Shown here: positions 35,423 through 45,021 of the stretch, piece after piece
Layout: each line of letters opens with the position of its first letter
Position numbering within the stretch: position 1 is the first letter of the stretch
Origin: Allobosea sp. LC85
Lineage (GTDB): Bacteria; Pseudomonadota; Alphaproteobacteria; Rhizobiales; Beijerinckiaceae
DNA length: 64,000 bases
Direction: 5' to 3'
Assembly: GCF_000735605.1 (NCBI RefSeq)
Contig: NZ_JPKG01000044.1
Span: forward strand, 1 to 64,000
Notes under the pieces: model-generated
Database searches by the model: none
What the model was told of the DNA's origin: nothing
The model's input: the letters and a program-made list of their open reading frames with translations, nothing else
Translations under genes and position numbers: made by a program

Positions 35423-35818
35423 TCAGACGAGCGTCGTCTGGATGGCGATGTTGCCGTGGACGGCCCTCGAGTAGGGGCAGATCTCGTGCGCGGCCTCGAT
35501 CAGCGCCTGCGCAACGTCGCGTTCGACGCCAGGGACGCTGACGGCCAGGCGGGCTGCGAGGAAGTACTGGCCGCCTTCCAGATTCAGGTCGATCTCGGCG
35601 TCGACCGAGGGCTCGACCGGCAGGGTCACCTTCTTACGTGAGGCGGCAGCCTGGATCGCGCCGATATAGCAGGCCGACCAGGCGGCGCCGAAGAGGTTCT
35701 CGGCGGCGGGATGCGGCTGCGCGAACTTGATGTCGAGGAAGCCGTCGTCGCTGCGCGCGGCGCCGTCGGCGCCGGCGGTGTTGTGGGTCTTGCCGGTGAA
35801 GAGAACCTTGGCGGTCAT
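35423..35818 (-). CDS. ohr: Organic hydroperoxide resistance protein Ohr
   Basis: Thiol peroxidase that reduces organic and fatty-acid hydroperoxides with lipoylated partners. 131 aa with the two redox cysteines at Cys50 (AAWSACYIGA) and Cys114 (HEICPYSRA) and the Ohr start MTAKVLFTGKTHNT-like. AAGGA precedes the ATG at 35818. It is divergent from ohrR; two operator-like sites lie between them. Confidence 0.95.
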   Translation of the reverse strand: MTAKVLFTGKTHNTAGADGAARSDDGFLDIKFAQPHPAAENLFGAAWSACYIGAIQAAASRKKVTLPVEPSVDAEIDLNLEGGQYFLAARLAVSVPGVERDVAQALIEAAHEICPYSRAVHGNIAIQTTLV

Positions 35819-35840
35819 GGTGGTGTCCTTTCCGTGGGAT

Positions 35841-35860
35841 TGAATCGGTAGCGATACAAT
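35841..35860. promoter_or_regulatory. OhrR operator candidate, ohr-proximal
   Basis: AATCGGTAGCGATACA (35843-35858) lies within a near-palindrome TTGAATCG-N4-CGATACAA. A second copy with 14 of 16 bases identical is 70 bp away (35913-35928). Two matching sites in the ohr/ohrR divergent gap are expected for OhrR-mediated repression. Confidence 0.6.
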
Positions 35861-35910
35861 CGATGGCGCTGTAAATAGGGAGACCGCTGCCGATGTCAAG
35901 ATCTTCCGAT

Positions 35911-35930
35911 TTAATCGGTTGCGATATATG
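35911..35930. promoter_or_regulatory. OhrR operator candidate, ohrR-proximal
   Basis: AATCGGTTGCGATATA (35913-35928), the second copy of the motif, with the same ATCG-N4-CGAT core. It lies about 40 bp before the ohrR start, where binding would give autorepression. Confidence 0.6.
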
Positions 35931-35967
35931 TGATGTTGAACGATCACGACCCCGCGAGGCCACCGTC

Positions 35968-36435
35968 ATGTCATCCGCCGCTTCTCACGACTCCGACACG
36001 TCCGGGCTGGACGATTTCCTCTGCTTTGCGGTCTATTCCGCGAACCTGGCCTTCGGCCGTGCCTACAAGCCGATCCTCGAGGCGCTCGGGCTCACCTCCT
36101 ACACGCAGTTCATCGCCATCGTGGCGCTCTCCGAGCAGGACACCCAAAGCGTCGGCAGCCTCGGCGAGAAATTGTTCCTGGAATCGAATACGCTCACGCC
36201 GATCCTCAAGAAGCTCGAGGCCCTGGGCTATGTCCGCCGCCGCCGGGACCCGGCGGATGAGCGCCAGGTGCTCGTCAGTCTCACGGCCGAGGGACGCGGC
36301 ATCCGCGAACGGGCGCGCGGGATGAGCCTCTGGGACGCCGGTGGTCTCGGCGATGAGTCGACTTCAGTGCAGCAGGCGGTGGTCAGGCTACGGGACAATT
36401 TACTGCGAACCGTGCACGGCCAACACGCGGCATAG
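35968..36435 (+). CDS. ohrR: OhrR, MarR-family peroxide-sensing repressor
   Basis: 155 aa. The sensing cysteine Cys19 lies in DDFLCFAVYSAN, the signature of OhrR. The winged-helix DNA-binding part is SVGSLGEKLFLESNTLTPILKKLEALGYVRRRRDPADERQ. Oxidation by organic peroxides releases it from DNA and induces ohr. ATG 35968 is chosen because the usual OhrR N-terminus starts just before the Cys motif and GAGG is well placed; a longer frame to 35893 would run over the operator. Confidence 0.93.
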   Translation: MSSAASHDSDTSGLDDFLCFAVYSANLAFGRAYKPILEALGLTSYTQFIAIVALSEQDTQSVGSLGEKLFLESNTLTPILKKLEALGYVRRRRDPADERQVLVSLTAEGRGIRERARGMSLWDAGGLGDESTSVQQAVVRLRDNLLRTVHGQHAA

Positions 36436-36515
36436 GCTCCAGATGCGCTATCCGCTGGTCGAAGGTGTGCTCGGATGGGCGCATGCCGCTGACGGACCCG
36501 CATGCGGGGACCGGA

Positions 36516-37490
36516 TCAGTCAGAACAGCTCTGCTCGAAAATCGCCGGCGTACCGCCGGTGTGCAGGATGCAGGCCGCTTCATCGGGAGGAATGACGCCG
36601 TTCTCCACCTGCATCAGAAGTCCGGCGAAGGTTTTGGCTACGTAGGTCTGTTCAAGTACCAGCGCCTCGTACCGGGCAAAGAGAGCCGCTGCCTGAACCG
36701 ATGCTGCCGTGGGGGAGCCGTATCCATTGCCGAGCTGTCCGAGGTCGATTCGGACGTGGTCGAGACAATCCGGCGGCGGTGCCCGGCCAACAAGTCCAGT
36801 AAGGTCGCCGACAATGTCGTCGAGACGGCGCCGAAGGGTGCAGGCGTCGTACTCGACGCTGATGAGATGGAAGGTCCATGGCAGTCCGAGAATGGCCGCG
36901 CCGAAGATCATTCCCGCTTCCGTCACGCCCATCGAGCCAGGAAGCACGATGTGCCGTAGGTCGAGGTTCAGCGCTTGGGCTTGTTCGGAAAGCTCCTGCG
37001 CCGCCCGGACATAGCCCAACGCTCCCAGAACCGGATCGCCAATGAGATAGGGCCGGCGTCCCGCGGCCTCGAGTTCGGCAACTGCCTGCCGTGCCAACCG
37101 CCCGCGCTCCCCTTCGCCAACTGGTCCGAGCATCCGGATCTCCGCTCCCAGTCGTTCCGTCAGCAGGGCGTTGCCGCGCAGGGGAGCCGATGCGTCAGCC
37201 GCATAGAGCACGAGCATGTCGAGGCCGATTTTCGCCGCCGCCGCCGCGGCCAGCCGGCATTGGTTGGAGGGGAGGGCGCCAGCCACCACCAGCACGTCGC
37301 TCTTTTGCGCGAGCGCTTCGCCGATCCAGAATTCGAGACTGCGCACCTTGTTGCCGCCGAAGGCCAGCGGCATGCAATCGTCGCGCTTGACCCAAAGCTG
37401 CGGATGCCCGGTCACGCTGCCGATGCGGGGCATTGGCTCGAGCGCCGTCGGGCCGCCGACAAGATCGATCCGCGGAAGCGCGCTCAGCAT
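36516..37490 (-). CDS. D-cysteine desulfhydrase / ACC deaminase family PLP enzyme
   Basis: 324-aa fold-type II PLP enzyme. The PLP lysine is Lys48 in FGGNKVRSLEF, followed by the phosphate/substrate loop GALPSNQCRLAAAAA and the C-terminal HTGGTPAIFE. D-cysteine desulfhydrase and ACC deaminase are close relatives; the short GG-NKVR and the C-terminus favour D-cysteine desulfhydrase, but activity cannot be decided by eye. Single gene, no clear operon. Confidence 0.85.
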   Translation of the reverse strand: MLSALPRIDLVGGPTALEPMPRIGSVTGHPQLWVKRDDCMPLAFGGNKVRSLEFWIGEALAQKSDVLVVAGALPSNQCRLAAAAAAKIGLDMLVLYAADASAPLRGNALLTERLGAEIRMLGPVGEGERGRLARQAVAELEAAGRRPYLIGDPVLGALGYVRAAQELSEQAQALNLDLRHIVLPGSMGVTEAGMIFGAAILGLPWTFHLISVEYDACTLRRRLDDIVGDLTGLVGRAPPPDCLDHVRIDLGQLGNGYGSPTAASVQAAALFARYEALVLEQTYVAKTFAGLLMQVENGVIPPDEAACILHTGGTPAIFEQSCSD

Positions 37491-37618
37491 GACTCAGTCC
37501 AGGTCCAGGATGCGGGGGGCGCCGACGCGACGCCGAGCATGGCGAGACAACCGAAGCGCCCTATAGCAATAAACGAGGTCGGCGGCGGTGCAATCCAGCA
37601 GTCGATGTCGGCTGACGT

Positions 37619-38356
37619 TCAGGATGTTCGGGCTTGCCGACGTGCAGCATTTGCCTCCGCATATTGCAGCAACCGATCCAGATCATCGCGAGCGATGTCA
37701 AAGGTCTCGCCCATTTGCGACAGGGCTTCGTCGATATCCGCAGCGCTGAAGGGCGGAGTTGCGCCCTTCGGGAGCTTGTTCAGCTCGCTTCGCGCTACGC
37801 GATGGGGATATGAGCGGCGCGAGAGAGCATGAAATGCCACGCCGAGCGCAACCAAGGCGAGAGAATTCACCCCGACCGGAATCAGCGGGAACAGATAGCC
37901 CCATTTGGCGACAGCGGAACCACCAAGTGCCGCAGTCAATGCAACCGCACCGCCCGGAGGATGAAGCGACCGTGTGACCGACATGACGGCGATCGCAAGC
38001 GCCACAGCGAGCGCCGCGGCGAGGGTGACGTCCGGAACGGCCCAAGCGACGCAGAGACCGACGCAGGCCGAGATGACATTGCCGCCGATGACGGGCCAGG
38101 GCTGGGCGAGAGGACTTGTCGGAACAGCGAAGATCAAGACCGCGGAGGCCCCAATCGGTGCGACAACCAGCGGAGAAGGGGCCGGGAAGACAAGACCGGT
38201 TGCAGCGGTCAACGCGATGGCGGCGAATGCACCCGCACAGGCGATCAGACGTTCCGAGATCGTGGCGCCGGCGAGAATGGGACTGAAGAGTTTCACGCTG
38301 CCCGCGCTGGTCCAATCGTTCGGGAGCGCTGCTTGTAATATGGGCATTGCGCACAA
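37619..38356 (-). CDS. HPP family membrane protein without CBS domains
   Basis: 245 aa with four to five transmembrane helices and the family motif SLHPPGGAVALTAALGG. Related alphaproteobacterial proteins are often longer and carry CBS domains after a linker like the one here (ADIDEALSQMGETFDIARDDLDRLL); this one stops directly after the linker. HPP proteins have been linked to nitrite transport in plants and cyanobacteria; the role here is unknown. An in-frame Met three codons inside is another possible start. Confidence 0.82.
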   Translation of the reverse strand: MCAMPILQAALPNDWTSAGSVKLFSPILAGATISERLIACAGAFAAIALTAATGLVFPAPSPLVVAPIGASAVLIFAVPTSPLAQPWPVIGGNVISACVGLCVAWAVPDVTLAAALAVALAIAVMSVTRSLHPPGGAVALTAALGGSAVAKWGYLFPLIPVGVNSLALVALGVAFHALSRRSYPHRVARSELNKLPKGATPPFSAADIDEALSQMGETFDIARDDLDRLLQYAEANAARRQARTS

Positions 38357-38381
38357 ATCAACGGCAATTACTTTAATTCAC

Positions 38382-38406
38382 GTGATGCCTCGTTAATTGG
38401 CATCAC
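38382..38406. promoter_or_regulatory. Inverted repeat in the HPP/mgtC divergent gap
   Basis: GTGATGCC (38382-38389) and GGCATCAC (38399-38406) form a perfect 8-bp inverted repeat around TCGTTAATT, in a locally AT-rich stretch 26 bp from the HPP start. It could be the operator of a dimeric regulator or a short RNA hairpin. I cannot name the protein. Confidence 0.45.
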
Positions 38407-38443
38407 GGCGCTATTGTTCTCCAGCAAATGGTCGGTTTGACTC

Positions 38444-38513
38444 GGGGTGTCGCCAATCCGACGCCGGACAAGTCTTTCCGGCAAAACGCTGCCTGCCTTT
38501 GGGCAGTCACCTC
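38444..38513 (+). promoter_or_regulatory. Structured leader upstream of mgtC
   Basis: Three stems can form together: GGGGTG/CACCTC (38444-38449/38508-38513), GCCGGA/TCCGGC (38463-38468/38477-38482) and CTGCC/GGCAG (38489-38493/38502-38506), giving a compact three-way junction about 95 nt before mgtC. It does not match the M-box consensus I remember. An Mg2+-related leader is possible from context only. Confidence 0.4.
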
Positions 38514-38606
38514 CTTGACGCTGGTTGAGGGTACGAGCGCACTGTTGATCGGTCCTCCCGGTGGGTAGAGAAAGGAGGCTTCGCCGCGTCGTCGGAGCCG
38601 CCTCGC

Positions 38607-39119
38607 ATGCTGACCGAACTCGACATTCTCCTGAAACTCCTCTGCGGAGCGCTTGCCGGCATTGCGGTAGGCTGGCAACGGACGCTGAGCCACAAGAGCG
38701 CGGGCATCCGCACCTTCGGGCTGGTTGGTGTCGGCGCGGCCGCGGCGGCGGCCATTTTCAGCGGCGAGCTCTATGGGGCGCCCCATCCGGATGCCGCGAG
38801 CCGCGTCGTGCAAGGCGTCCTGACCGGCATTGGATTCCTGGGAGCGGGCGTCATCATTCGGCGTGAGAACGACCGCACGCCGCATGGGCTAACCACAGCG
38901 GCTGCCGTCTGGGTCACGGCGGCGCTCGGTTCTGCGGCTGGGCTTGGGCATTGGCGGGTGGCGCTGACCGGCACGGCCATAGCGCTCGCCTTGTTGGTCA
39001 TCGACCATTCGCTCGAGCGCTGGGTGCAGGGACGGTCGCCGAGGGACGATCAATCCTCGGAAGGAAACGGATCCGGCACCAAGGCAGGGACGGAGTCCGG
39101 AGATTCTTCGGGGCCCTGA
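38607..39119 (+). CDS. mgtC: MgtC/SapB family membrane protein
   Basis: 170 aa with four to five transmembrane helices. LLKLLCGALAGIAVGWQRTLSHKSAGIRTFGLV and GVLTGIGFLGAGVIIRRE are the family signatures. MgtC proteins support growth at low Mg2+ and restrain ATP synthase; small forms like this lack the C-terminal ACT-like domain and end instead in a Ser/Gly/Asp-rich tail. The 3' end overlaps an opposing small gene. Confidence 0.88.
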   Translation: MLTELDILLKLLCGALAGIAVGWQRTLSHKSAGIRTFGLVGVGAAAAAAIFSGELYGAPHPDAASRVVQGVLTGIGFLGAGVIIRRENDRTPHGLTTAAAVWVTAALGSAAGLGHWRVALTGTAIALALLVIDHSLERWVQGRSPRDDQSSEGNGSGTKAGTESGDSSGP

Positions 39120-39331
39120 TCGGGAGGCAGTTCCTCCGCGCTCTGTCGTGCGGCGCCAGTGCTATCGACCGGGTCGTGAGCTGCGCTTTCGGAGCGGTTG
39201 GTCCCATGGCGGGCCGTCCGCGGCGTGCGCTCGGCTACGCAATTTTGGCTGTCGGTATTGGCCGCTGATTCGGCAATCCGCTCGTCGCCGAGGCGGGCGG
39301 GGTTTTCGCGCGGCCGGTCTGCCTTGTTCAT
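39050..39331 (-). CDS. Small hydrophilic protein, probably disordered, unknown
   Basis: 93 aa rich in Ser, Pro, Glu, Asp, Arg and Ala with no hydrophobic core, so likely disordered. GAGGAG lies directly upstream of the ATG, although spacing (two to three bases) is short. The last 70 bp are antisense to the end of mgtC. Its composition could also arise from an antisense shadow, so confidence is moderate. Confidence 0.42.
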   Translation of the reverse strand: MNKADRPRENPARLGDERIAESAANTDSQNCVAERTPRTARHGTNRSESAAHDPVDSTGAARQSAEELPPDQGPEESPDSVPALVPDPFPSED

Positions 39332-39476
39332 GTCTCCTCAGTTCCCGGCAATTCCCCTCAAACTCGAGGATTCGCGGGAATAAGTCGCAGTCGCGGCCGT
39401 TGTTCCCGGCCCGCGACGATCCGCGCCGCGAACCTTCGCGGCTTCGCCGCGTTGATGATCGAACAAGGAGTTCGTG

Positions 39477-39731
39477 ATGTCCGCGACGACTGCAGATTGG
39501 CTCAACTCGCCGGGCGTGCCGCAGCCGCCGTTTCCGCCGCCGGAGGCACCGCCACTGACGCCGGGAGAAGTGCCGCCGGCTCCACCGGTCGAATCACCGC
39601 CGGAGGAGGAGCCGGTCGGCGTTCCGCGCGATCCGCCGCCGGAGCTGCCGCCGAATGCGCCCCCGGAGAGGCCTCCGGCAACGCCATTCGATCTGCCGCC
39701 CGACAGGCCGCCGCCCAAGCCCGTCGAATAG
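39477..39731 (+). CDS. Proline-rich small protein, unknown function
   Basis: 84 aa, of which 34 are proline, mostly in PP and PPP runs separated by Glu, Val, Ala, Asp and Arg. No signal peptide or membrane helix; the first residues read MSATTADWLNSPGVPQ. AAGGAG (39465-39470) is six bases before the ATG, which supports a real gene. Such sequences are extended (polyproline II) and would need EF-P for translation. It converges with the M20 peptidase gene, three bases away. Confidence 0.6.
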   Translation: MSATTADWLNSPGVPQPPFPPPEAPPLTPGEVPPAPPVESPPEEEPVGVPRDPPPELPPNAPPERPPATPFDLPPDRPPPKPVE

Positions 39732-39734
39732 AGC

Positions 39735-41123
39735 TCAGAGCGCCGGCGTGCTGCCGTCGCCGAGATCCCAGTAAAGGCCCGCCATCATGCCAAGCCCCTC
39801 GCGCGCGATGGCGACGGGCAGGTGTTCGTCGGGAGCATGCTGGGAGCAGCCGGGATAGGAATGCGGCACCCAGATGGTGCGCAGGCCCAGGATCTCCGAG
39901 AAGATGTCGTTTGGCAACGAGCCGCCGAGATTGGGCAGCAGCGCCGGCTTCTTCTCGGTGGTCCTGGCGATCGAAGCGAGCGCCCAGTGCACCCAGGCAT
40001 CCTCGGGGTCGAGACGGGTGGCGTTGAAGATCTCGTCACGGGCGAGCGTGACCTCGACCATGCCGAAGCCGTGGCGCTTGAGGTGACGACGGAGCGCCGG
40101 CAGCACCTCCTGCGGATCGATGCCGACCACGAAGCGGAGTTGGCAGCGAGCCCAGGCACTCGGCGGCACGGCGTTCACGGGGGTTTCCGGCACGCCGGAC
40201 TTCATCGCCAGCACGTCGAAGGAGCACCAGCCGAAAACCTGCTCGGCGGGCGAGAGGCCGGGCTCGCCCCATTCCGGATCGATTGTCGGGCCGTCCGGGC
40301 CGCCATCGACCTCGCAATCGGCGAGCGCCTTGCGCACAGGCTCGGGCAGTTCCTTCGGCACCCATTCATGGATCCGGATCTGGCCTGTCGGCGAGGCAAT
40401 CGACGCGATGGCATGGGCCAGCTGGATTGCGGGATCGGAGAGGATGCCACCCCAGTTGCCGGAATGGTGGCCGCCTTCGCGGGCATTGATGGTCAGATCG
40501 AAGGTGACCCCGCCGCGCGAGCCGAGAAACACGGTCGGGCGCTCGGCATTGAGGCGCGGGCCGTCCGAGCCGATCAGCACGTCCGACTTGAACAGCTCCT
40601 TCTGCTCGGTGCAGAGCTCGCGCAGGCCGGGCGAACCGCATTCCTCGCCCATCTCGATCAGATACTTGGCGTTGAAGCCGAGCTTGCCGCGCGTTTTGAG
40701 GACGGCGCGCAGAGCGTTGATGTTGATGACGTGCTGACCCTTGTTGTCGACGACGCCACGGCCATACCAGCGGTCGCCGCGCTCCGTCAGCGTCCAGGGC
40801 GAGAGGCCCTCGCTCCATTGCTTGTCGAGGCCGCGGATCACGTCGCCATGGCCGTAGCCGAAGATCGTCGGCAGGCTCGGGTCCTCGATGCGCTCGGCGA
40901 AAAGGAACGGGCCCTTGGCGCGCGGATGGTTCAGCGTCTTGCAGGTGAAGCCGAGCGATTCCAGCAGCGGCTGCATTTCCTTCTCGAGATACTCGCTCAG
41001 AACCGGAGCACGCTCGGGGTTCTGGCTCTCTGTCGGCATTGCCACGAGGCGGGCAAGGTCGCTCTTGAACTTGCCGCTGTCGAAATAGTCATACGCATGC
41101 GCAATCGCCTTGGCGCGGGTCAT
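39735..41123 (-). CDS. M20 family metallopeptidase
   Basis: 462-aa dinuclear zinc peptidase. Metal ligands and catalytic residues: His92 and Asp94 in GYGHGDVI, bridging Asp126 in VVDNKGQ, Glu160/Glu161 in EMGEECGS, and His in a C-terminal CSQHAPDEH. A GGHHSGNWGG lid segment is also present. It lies 17 bp after the oppF-type gene, at the end of a peptide ABC transporter operon, so it probably hydrolyses the imported dipeptides or acyl-amino acids in the cytoplasm. The start is 41123 with GAGGAG upstream. Confidence 0.9.
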   Translation of the reverse strand: MTRAKAIAHAYDYFDSGKFKSDLARLVAMPTESQNPERAPVLSEYLEKEMQPLLESLGFTCKTLNHPRAKGPFLFAERIEDPSLPTIFGYGHGDVIRGLDKQWSEGLSPWTLTERGDRWYGRGVVDNKGQHVININALRAVLKTRGKLGFNAKYLIEMGEECGSPGLRELCTEQKELFKSDVLIGSDGPRLNAERPTVFLGSRGGVTFDLTINAREGGHHSGNWGGILSDPAIQLAHAIASIASPTGQIRIHEWVPKELPEPVRKALADCEVDGGPDGPTIDPEWGEPGLSPAEQVFGWCSFDVLAMKSGVPETPVNAVPPSAWARCQLRFVVGIDPQEVLPALRRHLKRHGFGMVEVTLARDEIFNATRLDPEDAWVHWALASIARTTEKKPALLPNLGGSLPNDIFSEILGLRTIWVPHSYPGCSQHAPDEHLPVAIAREGLGMMAGLYWDLGDGSTPAL

Positions 41124-41140
41124 GGTCGTCTCCTCGGATG

Positions 41141-42150
41141 TCAGGATGCTGTCGCGCCTGAGGCGGCGGGTTCGTAAAGATGGCAGGCGACCAGCCCGCT
41201 TTCGTCCTGGCGCAGCTTCGGCGTCACCGTCGCGCATTGCGCCATCTTTGCCGGGCAGCGCGGATGAAAGGGGCAGCCGGGCGGAGGATTGAGCGGATCG
41301 GGGAAGGTGAGGCCGAGGCCGGTTTCCGGAATGCCCTTGCCCGGCTCAGGCGTCAGCACGGAGGCGAGCAACGCCTTGGTGTAGGGATGGCGCGGCGCCT
41401 TGAAGAGGGACGCGGTGTCGGTCAACTCGACGACGCGGCCGAGATACATCACGGCGACGCGGGTCGCGATATGCTCCACCACCACGAGATTATGGCTGAT
41501 GAAGACATAGGTCAGGCCGAGCTCGCTGCGAAGGTCGTTGAGCAGGTTGAGGATCTGCGACTGCACGGAGACATCGAGCGCCGAGGTCGGCTCGTCGCAG
41601 ACCACCATCTCGGGCTTGAGGATCAGCGCACGCGCGATGGCGACGCGTTGGCGCTGGCCGCCCGAGAGTTCGCGCGGATAGCGGTCGGCGAAGCGCTTTG
41701 GCAGGCCGACCTTCTCGAGGATGTCGATGGCGCGCTTGCGCCGTTCGGCCGCTGTGCCGATGCCCTGCACGGCGAGCGGCAGCGCGACGATCGAGGCAAT
41801 CGTCCGGCGCGGGTTGAGCGAGGAATAGGGGTCCTGGAAAACCGGTTGCACCCGCTTGGCCATGCCGAGCCGCCCGAGCTTGCCGACATTCTCGCCGGAG
41901 AGCGCGATCTCGCCACTCGACGGCGGCAGCAGGCCGAGCAGCATGCGCGCCAGCGTGGACTTACCGCAGCCGGACTCGCCGACGATGCCAAGCACTTCAC
42001 CCTTGGCGATCGCCAGCGATACGCCGTTGACCGCGTGCAGTGTGCGCTTGCCCTTGAACAGGCCCTGGCTGACCGAGAAGGAACGGGTCAGCTCGCGGGC
42101 TTCGAGCAGGATTTCGGATTGCGGCAGGTTATTGGTCGAGAGAGCGCCGC

Positions 42151-42154
<4 letters not shown>
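41141..42154 (-). CDS. Peptide ABC transporter ATP-binding protein (DppF/OppF type)
   Basis: 337 aa. Walker A GESGCGKST, signature LSGGQRQRVAIARAL, Walker B VVCDEPTSALD, and the C-terminal oligopeptide/dipeptide extension with CPFHPRCPAKMAQC (four Cys, likely an iron-sulfur or metal site in this family). ATG overlaps the stop of the paired ATPase gene. Energises dipeptide or nickel-type uptake together with the subunits encoded upstream. Confidence 0.93.
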
Positions 42155-43136
<982 letters not shown>

Positions 43137-43137
<1 letters not shown>

Positions 43138-44033
43138 CAGTTGCGGCCCTCCGGCGAGATCACGTCGCGCAGGCCGTCGCCGGCGAGGTTGATCGCGAAG
43201 ATGAGCAGGGCGAGCGCAGTGCCGGGCAGGGCGATCAGCCAGAACGAGAAGAACATGTAGGCCTTGGCTTCGGAGATCATCAGGCCCCAGGAGGGCAGGG
43301 GCGGTTGCACGCCGAGCCCGAGGAAGGAGAGCGCCGCTTCGAGCAGGATCGCGCTTGCCGCTTCCAGCGTGGCGACGACGATGAGATGCGGCGCAATGTT
43401 GGGGAGCACCTCGCCGAGGATGATGCGCGCGGTCGAGGCGCCGGCGGCCTGTGCGGCAGCGACATAATCGAGCGAGCGAACCTGCTGGGTCGCGCTGCGC
43501 ATGACGACCGCGAACCGGTCCCATTTCAGCAGGCCGAGCACCAGAATGACGATCCAGAGCGAGGAGCCGACGATGGCGACGACCGCGAGTGCGACCAGGA
43601 TCACCGGCATCGACAGGCGCGTCGTCACCAGGAAAGTCATCAGCATGTCGATCCGGCCGCCAAAATAGCCGGCGAGCAGGCCCATCGTCGTGCCGATCAG
43701 GCCCGAGATGATGACGACGCTGATGCCGATCAGCAGCGAGATCCGGGCGCCGTAGAGCAGGCGCGAGAGATAGTCGCGTCCGAGCGGGTCGGTTCCGAGC
43801 GGGTGAACCCAGTTGCCCTTCTCGTACCAGAACGGCGGCACATTGCGGGCCGTCAGGTTCTGCAGATAGGGATCGTGCGGCGCCAGAACCGGTGCGAGCA
43901 GCGCGATCGCGATGAAGAGCAGCAGCAGGCCGACGCCAAAGACGAAGGCCTTCTGGCCGAGCATGCGGCGCAGTAGCTTGCGGGTTTCGGAAAGCTCGGG
44001 CGCGTCGGGAGCAGAGAGTGCGGTTTCGCTCAT
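43137..44033 (-). CDS. Peptide ABC transporter permease (DppC type)
   Basis: 298 aa with about six transmembrane helices. The N-terminal pattern RNVPPFWYEKGNWVHPLGTDPLGRDYLSR is the DppC/OppC hallmark, and the EAA loop is AAAQAAGASTARIILGEVLPN. ATG 44033 is two bases after the DppB stop and gives the short polar N-tail usual for DppC. Confidence 0.92.
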
Positions 44034-44035
44034 GA

Positions 44036-44953
44036 TCAGGCCACCCTGATGCGCGGGTCGAGCCACGCATTGGCGATATCAGCCGCGAGCGTCAGCAGGA
44101 CGTAGACGACCGAGAGCAGCAGGACGACGACCTGCATGACCGGGAAATCCTTGTAGGTGATGCTCTGATAGGCGAGGTAGCCGAGCCCATCGAGCGCGAA
44201 GATCGTTTCGATCACCACCGAGCCGCCGAGCAGGAAGCCGAGCTGGACAGCTGCGAGCGCCACCACGGGGACGACCGCGTTGCGGAGCGCGTGCTTGAAC
44301 ACGACCTTGCCAGGGGGCAGGCCCTTGGCGCGGGCGGTGCGGATGTAATCGGCGGAGAGCACTTCGATCATGCCGGCGCGGATCAGCCGCATGAAGGCCG
44401 GCGCGGCGTAATAGCCGAGCGCCACCGTCGGCATGACGTAGTGCAGCCAACTATCGGAGCCGGAAACCGGCAGCCAGCGCAGGGTGATCGAGAACAGCAT
44501 CACCAGGATCAGTGCGAAGAAGAAGTTCGGCATCGCCTGGCCGACGACGGCGATGGCCAGCGCCACACGATCGATCCAGCTATTGGCGTAGATCGCAGCG
44601 AGCACGCCGAGCGGGATCGAGATCAGCAGCGCGAAGGCGAGCGATGTCAGGCCGAGGATCAGCGTCACCGGCAGTTTGGCCATTACCAGCGAGGCGACGT
44701 CCGTCTTGAAATAGATCGACGTGCCGAGATCGCCGGAGAGCGTCCGCCAGAGCCAGTCGAGATACTGCACGACGATCGGCCGGTTCAGGCCGTAGGTTTC
44801 GCGGATCAGGTCGATATCGGCCTGCTGCGCGCCTTCGCCGGCGATCGCGACCGCGACATCGCCCGACAGGCGCAACAGGAAGAAGGCGATGGCGGAGACG
44901 GCAAGCGCGACGAGCAGCGCCAGGCCCAGCCGTTTGAGAATGAAGCCTAACAC
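44036..44953 (-). CDS. Peptide ABC transporter permease (DppB type)
   Basis: 305 aa from GTG 44953, six transmembrane helices, with the DppB features GLNRPIVVQYLDWL, TARAKGLPPGKVVFKHALRNA (EAA loop) and IFALDGLGYL. I prefer GTG 44953 because GGAAG is six bases upstream and the protein then begins LGFILKRLGLALL, like typical DppB. An ATG at 44998 would add 15 residues (TRDSVPHEHHWKHH) derived from a repeat-like intergenic sequence. Confidence 0.9.
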   Translation of the reverse strand: MLGFILKRLGLALLVALAVSAIAFFLLRLSGDVAVAIAGEGAQQADIDLIRETYGLNRPIVVQYLDWLWRTLSGDLGTSIYFKTDVASLVMAKLPVTLILGLTSLAFALLISIPLGVLAAIYANSWIDRVALAIAVVGQAMPNFFFALILVMLFSITLRWLPVSGSDSWLHYVMPTVALGYYAAPAFMRLIRAGMIEVLSADYIRTARAKGLPPGKVVFKHALRNAVVPVVALAAVQLGFLLGGSVVIETIFALDGLGYLAYQSITYKDFPVMQVVVLLLSVVYVLLTLAADIANAWLDPRIRVA

Positions 44954-45021
44954 GTGGTGCTTCCAATGATGTTCATGGGGAACGGAATCCCTGGTCATCC
45001 CGGCCGGAGTGCAACGGGCAG

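Noticed and set aside
43138-44070. In-frame extension upstream of the DppD-type ATPase
   Set aside because: It is a shadow of the DppC gene; the ATPase start overlaps the DppC stop as expected for an operon.
44954-44998. Longer dppB reading with ATG at 44998
   Set aside because: The extra 15 residues come from repeat-like intergenic DNA; GTG 44953 has a better ribosome site and gives the family N-terminus.
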